DNA of 8,732 nt from Phycisphaerales bacterium (GTDB lineage: Bacteria > Planctomycetota > Phycisphaerae > SM23-33). The notes beneath the pieces are model-generated. The model saw nothing but the letters and a program-made list of their open reading frames with translations. It searched no databases and was not told the DNA's origin. Shown one piece after another: positions 1 through 7,046 of the stretch. Positions within the stretch are counted from its first letter, which is position 1, and the number at the start of each line of letters is the position of its first letter. The position numbers were made by a program, and so were the translations under genes. The DNA lies in NCBI GenBank assembly GCA_003153915.1, contig PMBX01000035.1:174-8905 (forward strand), in the 5' to 3' direction.

Positions 1-182
1 ATGAGGTCATCCAAGTCGACCTCATCGGGAAGTTTGGCATAAAGGCGGTCCGCAGTGTATTTTACGATTGGCAGATAGTGTTCCACCAAGCGGTTTCTCG
101 CCTCAGGGTCTTTGGCCTTGCGGTAAGCCTTCCACCACTGTTCAACCTGCTGCGGGGGGGCTTTTGTCTCGTTGACCTTCAT
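1..182 (-). CDS. fliA: Flagellar sigma factor, sigma-28 (FliA/WhiG type), N-terminal part only
   Basis: Partial gene, cut by the left window edge; 60 residues are visible. They begin MKVNETKAPP and contain a run typical of FliA/WhiG sigma factors before and into region 2: WKAYRKAKDPEARNRLVEHY, then LPIVKYTADRLYAKLP and DEVDLDDL. In the family this segment leads into the core-polymerase-binding and -10-recognising region 2. The ATG at 182 is well fixed: an AAAGGA ribosome site lies 7 nt upstream and an in-frame TGA stop lies just above it. The known role of the family is to direct RNA polymerase to late flagellar promoters (flagellin, motor, chemotaxis), with FlgM as anti-sigma partner. It follows flhG by 183 bp and has its own likely promoter. 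The partial length leaves a related alternative sigma factor possible, but the flagellar context makes FliA by far the best reading. Confidence 0.88.
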   Translation of the reverse strand, partial: MKVNETKAPPQQVEQWWKAYRKAKDPEARNRLVEHYLPIVKYTADRLYAKLPDEVDLDDL

Positions 183-286
183 AATCGAATCCTTTCACTC
201 TCGCAGCTTTAGTCCCTTCCATGCACGGCCCAGAACATCCAAACTTCACTATAGCCCACAAATAGCCCATATAACCTAGATACCCT
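183..286 (-). other. Untranslated leader of fliA
   Basis: This stretch of about 100 nt lies between the predicted promoter and the fliA start codon. It begins with the degenerate 9-bp repeats described separately and ends with the fliA ribosome site. I see no strong hairpin, riboswitch-like fold or convincing small gene in it. Its length would allow post-transcriptional control, but nothing visible proves that. Confidence 0.4.
190..195 (-). promoter_or_regulatory. Ribosome binding site of fliA
   Basis: AAAGGA on the minus strand, 7 nt before the ATG at 182. It supports that start over the out-of-frame ATGs further upstream in the leader. Confidence 0.75.
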
Positions 287-288
287 AT
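251..288. repeat. Degenerate 9-bp tandem repeat, four units
   Basis: Read on the plus strand the units are ATAGCCCACAA (251-261, two bases longer), ATAGCCCAT (262-270), ATAACCTAG (271-279) and ATACCCTAT (280-288). The shared core is ATA-N-CC-N-A. The last unit runs into the predicted -10 box, so the array covers the transcription start and the first bases of the leader. It could be an operator for a repressor or simply a product of replication slippage. Confidence 0.5.
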
Positions 289-315
289 ATTATCGCAGCT
301 ATTCAGAATCGTCAA
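287..315 (-). promoter_or_regulatory. Sigma-70-type promoter for fliA
   Basis: On the minus strand there is a -35 box TTGACG (315-310), a spacer of exactly 17 bp, and a -10 box TAATAT (292-287). Each box differs from the TTGACA/TATAAT consensus by one or two bases, and the spacing is optimal. It lies in an AT-rich island inside GC-rich DNA, directly between flhG and fliA. Transcription should start near 280, giving a leader of about 100 nt. It implies that fliA can be transcribed by the housekeeping polymerase apart from read-through of the upstream operon. Confidence 0.7.
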
Positions 316-329
316 GGTGATTTCCGGCA

Positions 330-357
330 ATTTTTCTGTTTATTTTGATATTTTTCT
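330..357 (-). promoter_or_regulatory. Two phased A-tracts upstream of the fliA promoter (UP-like)
   Basis: AGAAAAAT occurs twice on the minus strand, at 357-350 and 337-330. The copies are 20 bp apart, close to two helical turns, and lie roughly 50 and 70 bp upstream of the expected start. Such A-tracts can act as UP elements that bind the polymerase alpha subunit, or can bend DNA. They are low-complexity, so chance in an AT-rich gap is a real alternative. Confidence 0.35.
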
Positions 358-365
358 AAGGCCAT

Positions 366-1214
366 TTAAGCAAACCAGTTAGTTACTCGACGGAAGAAGC
401 CGTCCTCTCTTCCCACCAGCATCCCGCCCGCCGATAATTTCGTCGCCAGAGCCGACATGCACCTGCTGGCTGGGCATCTGGGGTAGGCCAGCACGAAAGG
501 TTCGCGTCTCCGCACGGCTTCGCGGACCTTGGGGTCCACCAGCACATAGCCGGCGTCATAGACCGTCGTGCCCAGGAACTGCCTGGCCACGCCCGAGAGA
601 CGCTGGAATGTAGTTCGCGCCTCGTGCCTGTCGGTGGCAAGGTTCACCAGTAGGCTCACATGTCCGGGGTATCCCGAATGATGAAGCACCTTAATCAGGG
701 CATAGGCGTCGGTGATGGCGGTGGGTTCCGGGGTGGTAACCACCAGCACGTTGTCGGCGCTGGCGGCGAATTGAAGCACATCAGGCCCGATGCCCGCGGC
801 GGTGTCGATAACGATGACGTCGTTATCGGCCTCCAGCGTGCCCAGTTGGCGTATCAGCGCCGTCCTCTGGAACTCGGAGAGGTGGGCGAGCTTGGCCAGG
901 CCGTTGGCGCCCGGGACGAACTGCACGCCGCTGGGCAGGTCAAGGACGATTTCCTCCAACCGTCGCAGGCCGCCGATGACGTGCGAGAGGTTGGCTCGCA
1001 CTTCCACGTCGGCCAGCACGTCGATATTGGCCAGGCCCATGTCCGCGTCCACCAGGGCGACCCGGCTACCCCCGGCCGAGAGAAGTATCGCCAGGTTCAG
1101 CGCGACGTTGGACTTGCCCACGCCGCCCTTTCCAGAGGCCACCGCGATGGTGCGCGTCCGGCGGGCCTGTTGCATGAGCCGCCGCAACTTTCCAGCTTGG
1201 TCTTCAATCGCCAT
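366..1214 (-). CDS. flhG: FlhG (YlxH/FleN) MinD-like ATPase, flagellar number regulator
   Basis: 282-residue P-loop ATPase of the MinD/ParA (SIMIBI) class. Visible motifs are DQAGKLR at residues 5-11, the deviant Walker A KGGVGKS at 29-35, DADMGLAN at 56-63, VIVIDTAAGI at 133-142, and TTPEPTAITDAYALIK at 160-175. The C-terminal CPASRCMSALATKL matches the family's SPASRAI-like stretch. In studied FlhG proteins the N-terminal DQAxxLR motif stimulates the GTPase of FlhF, and the ATPase limits flagellar number. I chose the ATG at 1214: a GGGAG ribosome site lies 9 nt upstream, and it places DQAxxLR at the usual distance from the N-terminus. A longer reading from 1274 would add about 20 unlike residues inside flhF. 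It overlaps the end of flhF by 11 bp, consistent with coupled synthesis of the two partners. Confidence 0.93.
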   Translation of the reverse strand: MAIEDQAGKLRRLMQQARRTRTIAVASGKGGVGKSNVALNLAILLSAGGSRVALVDADMGLANIDVLADVEVRANLSHVIGGLRRLEEIVLDLPSGVQFVPGANGLAKLAHLSEFQRTALIRQLGTLEADNDVIVIDTAAGIGPDVLQFAASADNVLVVTTPEPTAITDAYALIKVLHHSGYPGHVSLLVNLATDRHEARTTFQRLSGVARQFLGTTVYDAGYVLVDPKVREAVRRREPFVLAYPRCPASRCMSALATKLSAGGMLVGREDGFFRRVTNWFA

Positions 1215-2364
1215 GTGATTCGGCTCCCAAGACCAGTTCCGCCAATTTTCGCGACTCCACCGGTTCGATGTCATCGGGCACTTCCTGCCCGGTGGTCACA
1301 TAGCTAAAGGCTGCCCCTGCCGCGACGCCCACATTCAAGATCGTCCCGAACGTTTCCGCCTCGTCGAGCTTGGTGACTATGAGACGGTTGGCGCCAAGTG
1401 GCAGGAAATTTTCCACCGTCCTAGCGGCAGCGGCGCGGTTGGAAGCCGCGGAGACCACCAGGTGGACCTCGTCGGCCCCCGCGGCGGACAGGAAACCACG
1501 AAGCTGGTTTAGCCTCATGCGGTCGTTTGGGCTTCGCCCGGCGGTATCGATGAGAATTACGTCCTTGTCGCCCATGGCGTGCACGGCCTGATGAAGCTCG
1601 CCAGGGCTGAGCACGGTGCGAAGCGGTACCTCGATGATCTCGGCGTAGGTCCGCAGTTGGTCCACCGCCGCGATACGGTAAGTGTCCACGGTAATCAGGC
1701 CGACCGACTTGGCCTCCGCCAGGGCGAATCTAGCGGCGAGTTTGGCGATGGTGGTGGTCTTTCCCACCCCCGTTGGCCCCACCAGCGCCATGACGCGTCG
1801 AACACCTTCACCGGCAGGGGGGCTTGTCGGAATGCGTTCGGCGATCATGCCAAGGAGTTTTTCGCGCGTCTGTTGCGGCTCGGCCAGTTCCAGACCCGTC
1901 AATTCCAGCCTGCACCGGCCGATTAAGTCCGTGACGATCTCCTCGGCGACATCCTGGGAGCGAAGAATCGCCTCCAGCCGGCCTAGCTCGCCCTCCGCCA
2001 CGGGCGTCCCACTGTTGCGAGACAGCAGCGCCGCCACCATGCGGTGTATCTCGTTCATTCGCAGGTCGATCGTCCGCTCCGGTGGCGGAGCGGCCTGCAC
2101 CGGCATGGGCGACTTGGCCAAGGGCGGTTCCTGGGTCGCGCAAACGGCAGGCGGTTCTTCCGCGACATAGCGCCCCGCGGATCGCGGCGGCACGTTGACG
2201 TGCCCCGATGCCGTCACCTCCCACATCCATCGTCCCCCAAGGCCCAGCCACCCGCCCCGCCGGACGTTGCGGGTGTGCAGGATCACCGCGTCGCGCCCCA
2301 ACTCGCGCTTCACTTCCGCCAGGGCCGCCGCCATCGTCTCCGCCTGGTACGTTTTTGGTTCCAT
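1204..2364 (-). CDS. flhF: FlhF, SRP-type GTPase for flagellar placement
   Basis: 386-residue FlhF. It opens with the family's usual N-terminal stretch (MEPKTYQAETMAAALAEVKR, then LGRDAVILHTR), followed by a Pro/Ala-rich spacer (about 55-100), a helical N domain (about 100-180) and an SRP-like NG GTPase domain. GTPase motifs are GPTGVGKTTT at 196-205 (G1), DTYR at 227-230, DTAGR at 273-277 (G3), TKLD at 331-334 (G4) and TTGQEVPDDI at 357-366. FlhF marks the site of flagellum assembly, mostly at a cell pole, and is turned over with help from FlhG, encoded next. The ATG at 2364 lies 2 nt after the flhA stop with AGGG 8-9 nt upstream. A TTG at 2370 in the same frame is possible but has poorer spacing. 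Confidence 0.94.
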   Translation of the reverse strand: MEPKTYQAETMAAALAEVKRELGRDAVILHTRNVRRGGWLGLGGRWMWEVTASGHVNVPPRSAGRYVAEEPPAVCATQEPPLAKSPMPVQAAPPPERTIDLRMNEIHRMVAALLSRNSGTPVAEGELGRLEAILRSQDVAEEIVTDLIGRCRLELTGLELAEPQQTREKLLGMIAERIPTSPPAGEGVRRVMALVGPTGVGKTTTIAKLAARFALAEAKSVGLITVDTYRIAAVDQLRTYAEIIEVPLRTVLSPGELHQAVHAMGDKDVILIDTAGRSPNDRMRLNQLRGFLSAAGADEVHLVVSAASNRAAAARTVENFLPLGANRLIVTKLDEAETFGTILNVGVAAGAAFSYVTTGQEVPDDIEPVESRKLAELVLGAESHGD

Positions 2365-2366
2365 AT

Positions 2367-4451
2367 TCAAATCCCTATCTTTCCAACGGACTCCACCTCA
2401 ATGGAGTCGATTTCGTTGTAACCAAGAACCACCGCCTCCGACATGGCCGGAGCGACCAACCTGCGCAACGCGCCTCGCACCGCCGGGGCGCAGATAATCA
2501 GCGGTTTCCTACCCTGCCGCCGCATCTGCTCCAGGCCTCCAGCCACGGAGCGGACGACCTGCTCCCTCCAGGAAGCAGGAATGTTGGCGACGCCCAATCC
2601 GCCGTCTTGGCCGACATATTGGCCTAGCTGCTCTTCCAGTTCCCGCGACAGGCTCAGGCAGACCAGCTTACCGTCCGGTTCGGCGTGCTGCTGGCAAAGT
2701 CTGCGACCGACGGCGGCGCGGGCATGCTCGATAAGGGCCTCGACATAGTCGGTATGCTCGACCGCCTCGCAAAGGGCTTCCAGGATCGCCTCCAGGTCGC
2801 GTATTGGGACTCCCTCGGCAAGCAAACCCTGCAAGACGCGCTGAATCCTCGCTGTCGAGAGCTTCTCAACGGCTTCGCTCACCAGACTGGCGCAGGTGCC
2901 CTTGAGGTTGTCCAGCAGTTGGCCAACCATCGTCCGTGTCAAAAGCTCCGGTCCATGCCGGCGTATCACGTTTTCCAGGTGTGCCATCAGGACGTCGGTT
3001 GGCTCGATGGTGGCGTAGTCCAGTGTTTCCGCCTCCGGCTGTTGCGAGGGGCTGATCCAGACGGCCTCGGCGCCGGAGGCGGGGTCCGTACCGGGCCGGC
3101 CCAGCATCCGCTGCCCTTCCTTACCGGTCCCTACGGCCAGCACCTGCCCTGGATACACCCTGCCGGCGGCCACCTTCAGCCCGCGGATACGAATCACGTA
3201 TCCGCGAGTCTCGAGATTGATATTGTCCTGGATGCGAACCGGCGGAACGAGCAGGCCCATCTCCAAGGCGACCCGCTTCCGCAACACGGCGATGCCCTCA
3301 AGCAGGCCGAATCCGTCGGCTGGATCCAGCAGACGCGCCAACGCCAAGCCCAGGTCCAGGCCGATGGGGTCCACCCCCAGCAGGTCCTTGACGTTTTGCG
3401 ACGGTTTCGGCGGCGGTTCTTGTGAAAGCCTCTTGCGTCGCCCGGCGGTTCGGCGAGCCAACACAATCGCAAGGGTTCCCAGGCCCGCTCCCAAGGCCAG
3501 CAGCGGCCCCTTGGGCAGGTCCGTGAGTGTCAACACCGCCAGGAACCCCGCCGTCACCGCCAGCACCACGGGGCGAGAGGCAAGTTGTGCGACCACTTCC
3601 TTGCCCAGGTCAGTCCGCGTCGTGCTACGAGATACGATCAGCGCCGTGGCGACCGAGACGATCAACGCCGGAACCTGCATCACCAGACCTTCTCCGATGG
3701 TCAACCGGGAAAACAGCTCGGCGGTGTCGCGCAGCGGCCAGCCGTACTGGACCATGCCCACGTACAGCCCTCCGCCCAGATTGACGGCGATGATGACGGC
3801 AGCGGCGATGGCGTCGCCCCGGATGAACTTCGACGCGCCATCCATCGCCCCATAGAAATCCGCCTCGGCCGAGACATCGTGGCGCCTCTTGAGGGCCTCC
3901 TGGGGGGTAATCAGCCCGGAGGCCAAGTCGGAGTCGATGGCCGCCTGCTTGCCCGGCATGGCGTCCAGGACGAATCTGGCGGCCACCTCCGAGATGCGTC
4001 CGGCACCGCGGGTAATAACGACAAACTGGATGACACTGATGAGGGCAAAGAGGATCAGCCCTACCGCCAGCGATCCCGACGCCACCAGGCCGCTGAAGGA
4101 CCACACCACGTTTCCCGCCGCCCGTTGGGCCTCATCCAGGCTCGCACCACTCAGCCCGGCTGTCAGGATCAACCGCGTGGTGGCGACATTCAGCACCAGC
4201 CGTAACAACGTAGCGCCCAGAACCACCGAGGGAAACGCGCTGAACTCCAACGGGTTGGCCACGAAAATTGCAGTCAGAAGTATCAACGCCGCCAGCGCCA
4301 GGTTCGCCGACAGCAACAGGTCCATCACGCCCGGTGGAAGCGGACACAGGACGATGACGATCATCGCCACCGCCGAGAAGGGGACGATCAGGCCGCGATG
4401 GCGTTCCACCACCGCCCAAAGCCCGCCGAGATATTTCGATTCGATTGCCAT
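2367..4451 (-). CDS. flhA: FlhA, flagellar type III export gate protein
   Basis: 694-residue, full-length FlhA (FHIPEP family). The N-terminal half holds about eight membrane segments, including the strongly conserved stretch at about 80-120 (LRLVLNVATTRLIL, then GNVVWSF). The cytoplasmic loop has MPGKQAAIDSDL at 165-176, whose acidic residues in homologues couple proton flow to export, and EADFYGAMDGASKF at 196-209. After a basic, Pro-rich linker (335-352) comes the soluble domain that docks chaperone-substrate pairs, ending in the conserved RRHGPELLTRTMVGQLLDNL and IQRVLQGLLAEGVPIRDLEAIL blocks. Homologues form a nine-subunit ring below the FliPQR-FlhB core. The start ATG shares its A with the TAA stop of flhB (TAATG), so flhA is probably translated by coupling; its own ribosome site is weak. 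Nothing is truncated. Confidence 0.97.
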   Translation of the reverse strand: MAIESKYLGGLWAVVERHRGLIVPFSAVAMIVIVLCPLPPGVMDLLLSANLALAALILLTAIFVANPLEFSAFPSVVLGATLLRLVLNVATTRLILTAGLSGASLDEAQRAAGNVVWSFSGLVASGSLAVGLILFALISVIQFVVITRGAGRISEVAARFVLDAMPGKQAAIDSDLASGLITPQEALKRRHDVSAEADFYGAMDGASKFIRGDAIAAAVIIAVNLGGGLYVGMVQYGWPLRDTAELFSRLTIGEGLVMQVPALIVSVATALIVSRSTTRTDLGKEVVAQLASRPVVLAVTAGFLAVLTLTDLPKGPLLALGAGLGTLAIVLARRTAGRRKRLSQEPPPKPSQNVKDLLGVDPIGLDLGLALARLLDPADGFGLLEGIAVLRKRVALEMGLLVPPVRIQDNINLETRGYVIRIRGLKVAAGRVYPGQVLAVGTGKEGQRMLGRPGTDPASGAEAVWISPSQQPEAETLDYATIEPTDVLMAHLENVIRRHGPELLTRTMVGQLLDNLKGTCASLVSEAVEKLSTARIQRVLQGLLAEGVPIRDLEAILEALCEAVEHTDYVEALIEHARAAVGRRLCQQHAEPDGKLVCLSLSRELEEQLGQYVGQDGGLGVANIPASWREQVVRSVAGGLEQMRRQGRKPLIICAPAVRGALRRLVAPAMSEAVVLGYNEIDSIEVESVGKIGI

Positions 4452-5221
4452 TAGCGTCCAAAATCACCACGGGCAGTTCGCGAAGCACGTCTCGTGCCTC
4501 GCCCTGCGCCTTCCATGCGCCGCATGTCTTCCCGCCATTGGCGCCGAGTCATCTTAAGGTCCTGGCGGTACTGCCAGCGTTGATAGACCCATTCCAGCAG
4601 GGCCAACACCACCAGGACCGCGCCCAGGCGGACAATCAGCGCGACGGCCAGGCTACCGGCCTCGGAGATCATCTCCGTGGGCGTCAAAGCCGCCGCCGAA
4701 ACGCAACGGCTTATCGCGGGTTTGATCACCGCATAAGCCACGGTCGAGACAAGAAGGACTTTTACAACACCGAATGCTCCTCTAGCCGTCGAACGCGGCG
4801 AGAATATCCGTCTCAATCCCGCCGCCAGAGATAACCGCTCCGCTTGCGGGCGCAGAGGCTCCGACGAGACCAGCCAGCCCACCTGCATGATGCCGACGGC
4901 AGCGGCGACTACCACGGCAGTCAGCATCATCGGGGCCGCGTAGGCCAGGAAGGTCACAGCCGGTTTGGTGAAGACCCCGCCCGCCGCCGTCTGGAGCGGG
5001 GCGATCTGGCCGGCCTGGGAGAGCATCGTCGCGGTCATGGCCGTCAGGCTCCCCAGCAGCCAAGGCCCCAGTACCAAGACGACGGCTGCGACAGCCAGGA
5101 GTACCACCACGGCTGTCAGGTCCGCGCTGCGGGCCACCTGGCCGCGCCGCCGGGCTTCCGCAAGCCGCAGCGGCGTCGGCATCTCGGTTCGCATCGTCAT
5201 GTCGTCGCTGTCGATCGCCAC
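4451..5221 (-). CDS. flhB: FlhB membrane domain, lacking the autocleavage/switch domain
   Basis: 256 residues against roughly 350-390 for most FlhB proteins. The N-terminus carries the family signature TEMPTPLRLAEARRRGQVARS (shown in part at 12-32). Four hydrophobic segments follow at about 36-57, 89-116, 147-168 and 186-213, with the conserved cytoplasmic loop SSEPLRPQAERL...GLRRIFSPRS at 119-143. After the last helix, YRQDLKMTRRQWREDMRRME (218-237) matches the family. The protein then diverges into an Arg-rich tail of about 18 residues and stops. The usual cytoplasmic domain with the self-cleaving NPTH motif is missing. Start is GTG at 5221, with GAGGG 6 nt upstream and 9 bp after fliR. FlhB normally closes the export gate around FliPQR and switches export from rod/hook to filament proteins; only the first role can be read from this gene. 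Confidence 0.9.
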   Translation of the reverse strand: MAIDSDDMTMRTEMPTPLRLAEARRRGQVARSADLTAVVVLLAVAAVVLVLGPWLLGSLTAMTATMLSQAGQIAPLQTAAGGVFTKPAVTFLAYAAPMMLTAVVVAAAVGIMQVGWLVSSEPLRPQAERLSLAAGLRRIFSPRSTARGAFGVVKVLLVSTVAYAVIKPAISRCVSAAALTPTEMISEAGSLAVALIVRLGAVLVVLALLEWVYQRWQYRQDLKMTRRQWREDMRRMEGAGRGTRRASRTARGDFGR

Positions 5222-5230
5222 GTGTATCCC

Positions 5231-6013
5231 TCATCCACCGCGCAACGCGGGCAGGTGCTGTGCAAGAGCCTGGGCGACCTGTTCCAGGACTGGTCCCATC
5301 ATCGTCAGCCCTGCCGCCAGCAGGATCATGCCCAGCAGGGTGCTGATCGGAAGACCGGTGGTCAAAATGTTCAACTGCGGCAGGGTTCTGCCCAGAAAGC
5401 CCATCGCCACTGTCGCCAACAGAATCGCCAACAGCACCGGTGCCGCCACGCGCAACGCCAGAACGAAACTCGTTCCCAGTAGTGCCGTGACCATCTCCAA
5501 CCCCGACTGGCCCGGCCAAAAGCTCATCAATGGCACGCCCTTGAAGGTCGCCAGTAACGAGGCGATAAGCACCCTGTGCCCGCCGACGGCCAGGAAGACC
5601 ACCAACGCCAACATGTCGAACAACCGCCGCACGGAATCGCTGCTTTCTTCCCGTAGCGGGTCGTACGCCTCCGCCAGCGCCACGCCCATCTGCTGGCCGA
5701 TGTGGAAAGCGCCCAACTCGATTCCGGCAAAGAGCACACGAGCGGCCAGACCGATCGTCGCTCCGATGGCCAGTTCTGCGACCGCGGCCATCGACAATCC
5801 GATCCAATCGGCCGGGACGGCGACAGGAGCGGCCAAGCGCCCCACGACCGCCATACCGATCACGATGCCGCCGGCCACGCGCAGCTTCAGCGGAACCGCC
5901 GGAGCGGAGAAGCCCGGCGCGACCAGGAACATCCCGGCCGAGCGGAGGATCACCAACGCCAAGGTCGCCAACCACGCCATGTGCGTTTCCGCGATTCCCA
6001 TGTATTGACTCAC
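5231..6013 (-). CDS. fliR: FliR, flagellar export gate protein
   Basis: 260-residue, almost wholly hydrophobic protein of normal length for FliR. Recognisable family stretches are ALVILRSAGMFLVAPGF at about 19-35, VPLKLRVAGGIVIG, GAFHIGQQMGVALAEAYDP in the middle, the FFDMLALVVFL-like LFDMLALVVFLAVGGH, and the C-terminal FLGRTLPQLNI followed by LPISTLLGMILL. In solved export gates one FliR joins five FliP and four FliQ to form the helical entry pore. The start is GTG at 6013, in a GTGA overlap with the fliQ stop. An in-frame ATG at 6001 would shorten the protein by four residues and cannot be ruled out, as neither has a strong ribosome site. Confidence 0.95.
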   Translation of the reverse strand: MSQYMGIAETHMAWLATLALVILRSAGMFLVAPGFSAPAVPLKLRVAGGIVIGMAVVGRLAAPVAVPADWIGLSMAAVAELAIGATIGLAARVLFAGIELGAFHIGQQMGVALAEAYDPLREESSDSVRRLFDMLALVVFLAVGGHRVLIASLLATFKGVPLMSFWPGQSGLEMVTALLGTSFVLALRVAAPVLLAILLATVAMGFLGRTLPQLNILTTGLPISTLLGMILLAAGLTMMGPVLEQVAQALAQHLPALRGG

Positions 6014-6267
6014 GGCAGTTTGCCGAACATCTCCCTACTGAATTCCACAAGCCGCTCCAGCATCCACGGACCCACCGCCAGGCCCGTCAACACCATCGCC
6101 AGGATCTTGGGCACGAAGCCCAGCGTCTGGTCCTGCACCTGGGTTGCCGCCTGGAGCACGCCTACGATAGCGGCTACCAGCAGCCCCGCCAGCAGCACCG
6201 GCGCGCCGACGATCAGCGTCAGCATCACCGCCTGGCGGGCAAGGTCTATCGCTGCCGATGCATCCAT
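6010..6267 (-). CDS. fliQ: FliQ, flagellar export gate protein
   Basis: 85 residues, close to the usual 86-90. Two hydrophobic hairpin helices (about 14-39 and 52-70) flank the hallmark turn ATQVQDQTLGFVPK at 41-54. Homologues pack around the FliPR ring as part of the inner-membrane export pore. I chose the ATG at 6267, giving the typical MDASAAIDLARQAV beginning, with GAGG 10 nt upstream. A longer in-frame reading from 6324 would overlap the end of fliP and add 19 residues unlike FliQ. The gap to fliP is 14 bp, and the stop overlaps the fliR start. Confidence 0.95.
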   Translation of the reverse strand: MDASAAIDLARQAVMLTLIVGAPVLLAGLLVAAIVGVLQAATQVQDQTLGFVPKILAMVLTGLAVGPWMLERLVEFSREMFGKLP

Positions 6268-6281
6268 GCGCGTCTTGCCTC

Positions 6282-7046
6282 TTATCCAAAACTCTTCATC
6301 AGCGTGGCGACCACAAGCCGCCACCCGTCGGCCAGCACGAACAACAGCAGCTTAAACGGCATTGAGATCAGCACTGGCGGCAGCATTAACATGCCCATCG
6401 ACATCAGCACCGACGCCACCAGCATGTCGATGATCACGAAGGGCAGGTAGATCCGGAAGCCGATCACAAAGGCGGTCTTCAACTCACTGACAACATAGGC
6501 CGGTATCAGCGAGATCGTCGGCACGTCGCTCCAGGCCAAGTTTTTTCGCCCCGCCAGTTCGGCTTCCAGGAACGGATAGACGTCGCTCCCGTTTCCACAG
6601 GCCTCGACCTGGCGGATCATGAAACCTCGCAGATGCTTCTCGCCCGCCTGCCAGGCCGTTGTCGCCGAGACCTGCCCGCTTATATAAGGGGAGATTGCCT
6701 CGCGATGGACATCGCGGTACACCGGGACCATCACCACTGCCGTCATCAATAGCGCCAGCCCGAAAAGCACCTGGTTGGGCGGCAGTTGCGGCGACGCCAG
6801 CGCCTGGCGCAGCAGGCCCAGCACGACGATGATCCGCGTGAAACAAGTCACCATCACCAGCACCGCCGGGGCGATCGCCAGGACCGTCACAAGCGCCAGC
6901 CACTGTAGCGCCGCACCAGTCGCCGTCGGGCTGGGCAGTTGCGGCAGCGGGAAACCATCCGAGCCCGGGCGAGACGCCGCCTCAGCACCCATGACCGCCG
7001 GGGCGATCAGCAACAGGCCGGCCGAAATGATCCAAAACCGCCTCAC
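6282..7046 (-). CDS. fliP: FliP, flagellar export gate protein
   Basis: 254 residues. A signal peptide is visible (RRFW, then ISAGLLLIAPAVMG, with likely cleavage near AEA at 21-23), as is usual for FliP in Gram-negatives. The mature part has all family hallmarks: TCFTRIIVVLGLLRQAL at 67-83, PPNQVLFGLALLMT at 89-102, and the long C-terminal block from IPAYVVSELKTAFVIGFRIY (181-200) to SMGMLMLPP and FKLLLFVLADGW. Five FliP copies form most of the export pore. I set the start at GTG 7046: it sits in a GTGA overlap with the fliO stop and has AAGGA 6 nt upstream. A further upstream in-frame start at 7073 would lie inside fliO and place extra polar residues before the signal peptide. Confidence 0.95.
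   Translation of the reverse strand: MRRFWIISAGLLLIAPAVMGAEAASRPGSDGFPLPQLPSPTATGAALQWLALVTVLAIAPAVLVMVTCFTRIIVVLGLLRQALASPQLPPNQVLFGLALLMTAVVMVPVYRDVHREAISPYISGQVSATTAWQAGEKHLRGFMIRQVEACGNGSDVYPFLEAELAGRKNLAWSDVPTISLIPAYVVSELKTAFVIGFRIYLPFVIIDMLVASVLMSMGMLMLPPVLISMPFKLLLFVLADGWRLVVATLMKSFG

Noticed and set aside
177..211. Sigma-28-like promoter (TAAAG … CGATTA) just before fliA
   Set aside because: Spacing between the two parts is longer than the family's usual 11 bp, and the second box overlaps the fliA start codon.
142..330. Minus-strand 62-residue open frame (GYLGYMGYLW stretch)
   Set aside because: It starts on a TTG upstream of the promoter it would need, contains the -35/-10 boxes, and runs out of frame into fliA. 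Its Gly-Tyr pattern is just the 9-bp repeat read as codons.
331..365. Terminator after flhG
   Set aside because: No GC-rich hairpin followed by a T-run on the minus strand; only A-rich DNA. Read-through into fliA is possible.
2685..3425. Long plus-strand open frames, also at 660-1307, 4965-6008 and 7405-8289
   Set aside because: They lie opposite clearly recognised flagellar genes, have Arg/Gly/Pro/His-rich compositions typical of antisense shadows in GC-rich DNA, and resemble no family.
4132..4488. Alternative minus-strand frame across the flhB/flhA junction (ELPVVILDANGN), considered as a frameshifted FlhB tail
   Set aside because: It shows no NPTH motif or FlhB switch-domain likeness and runs as a shadow under the intact FlhA N-terminus.
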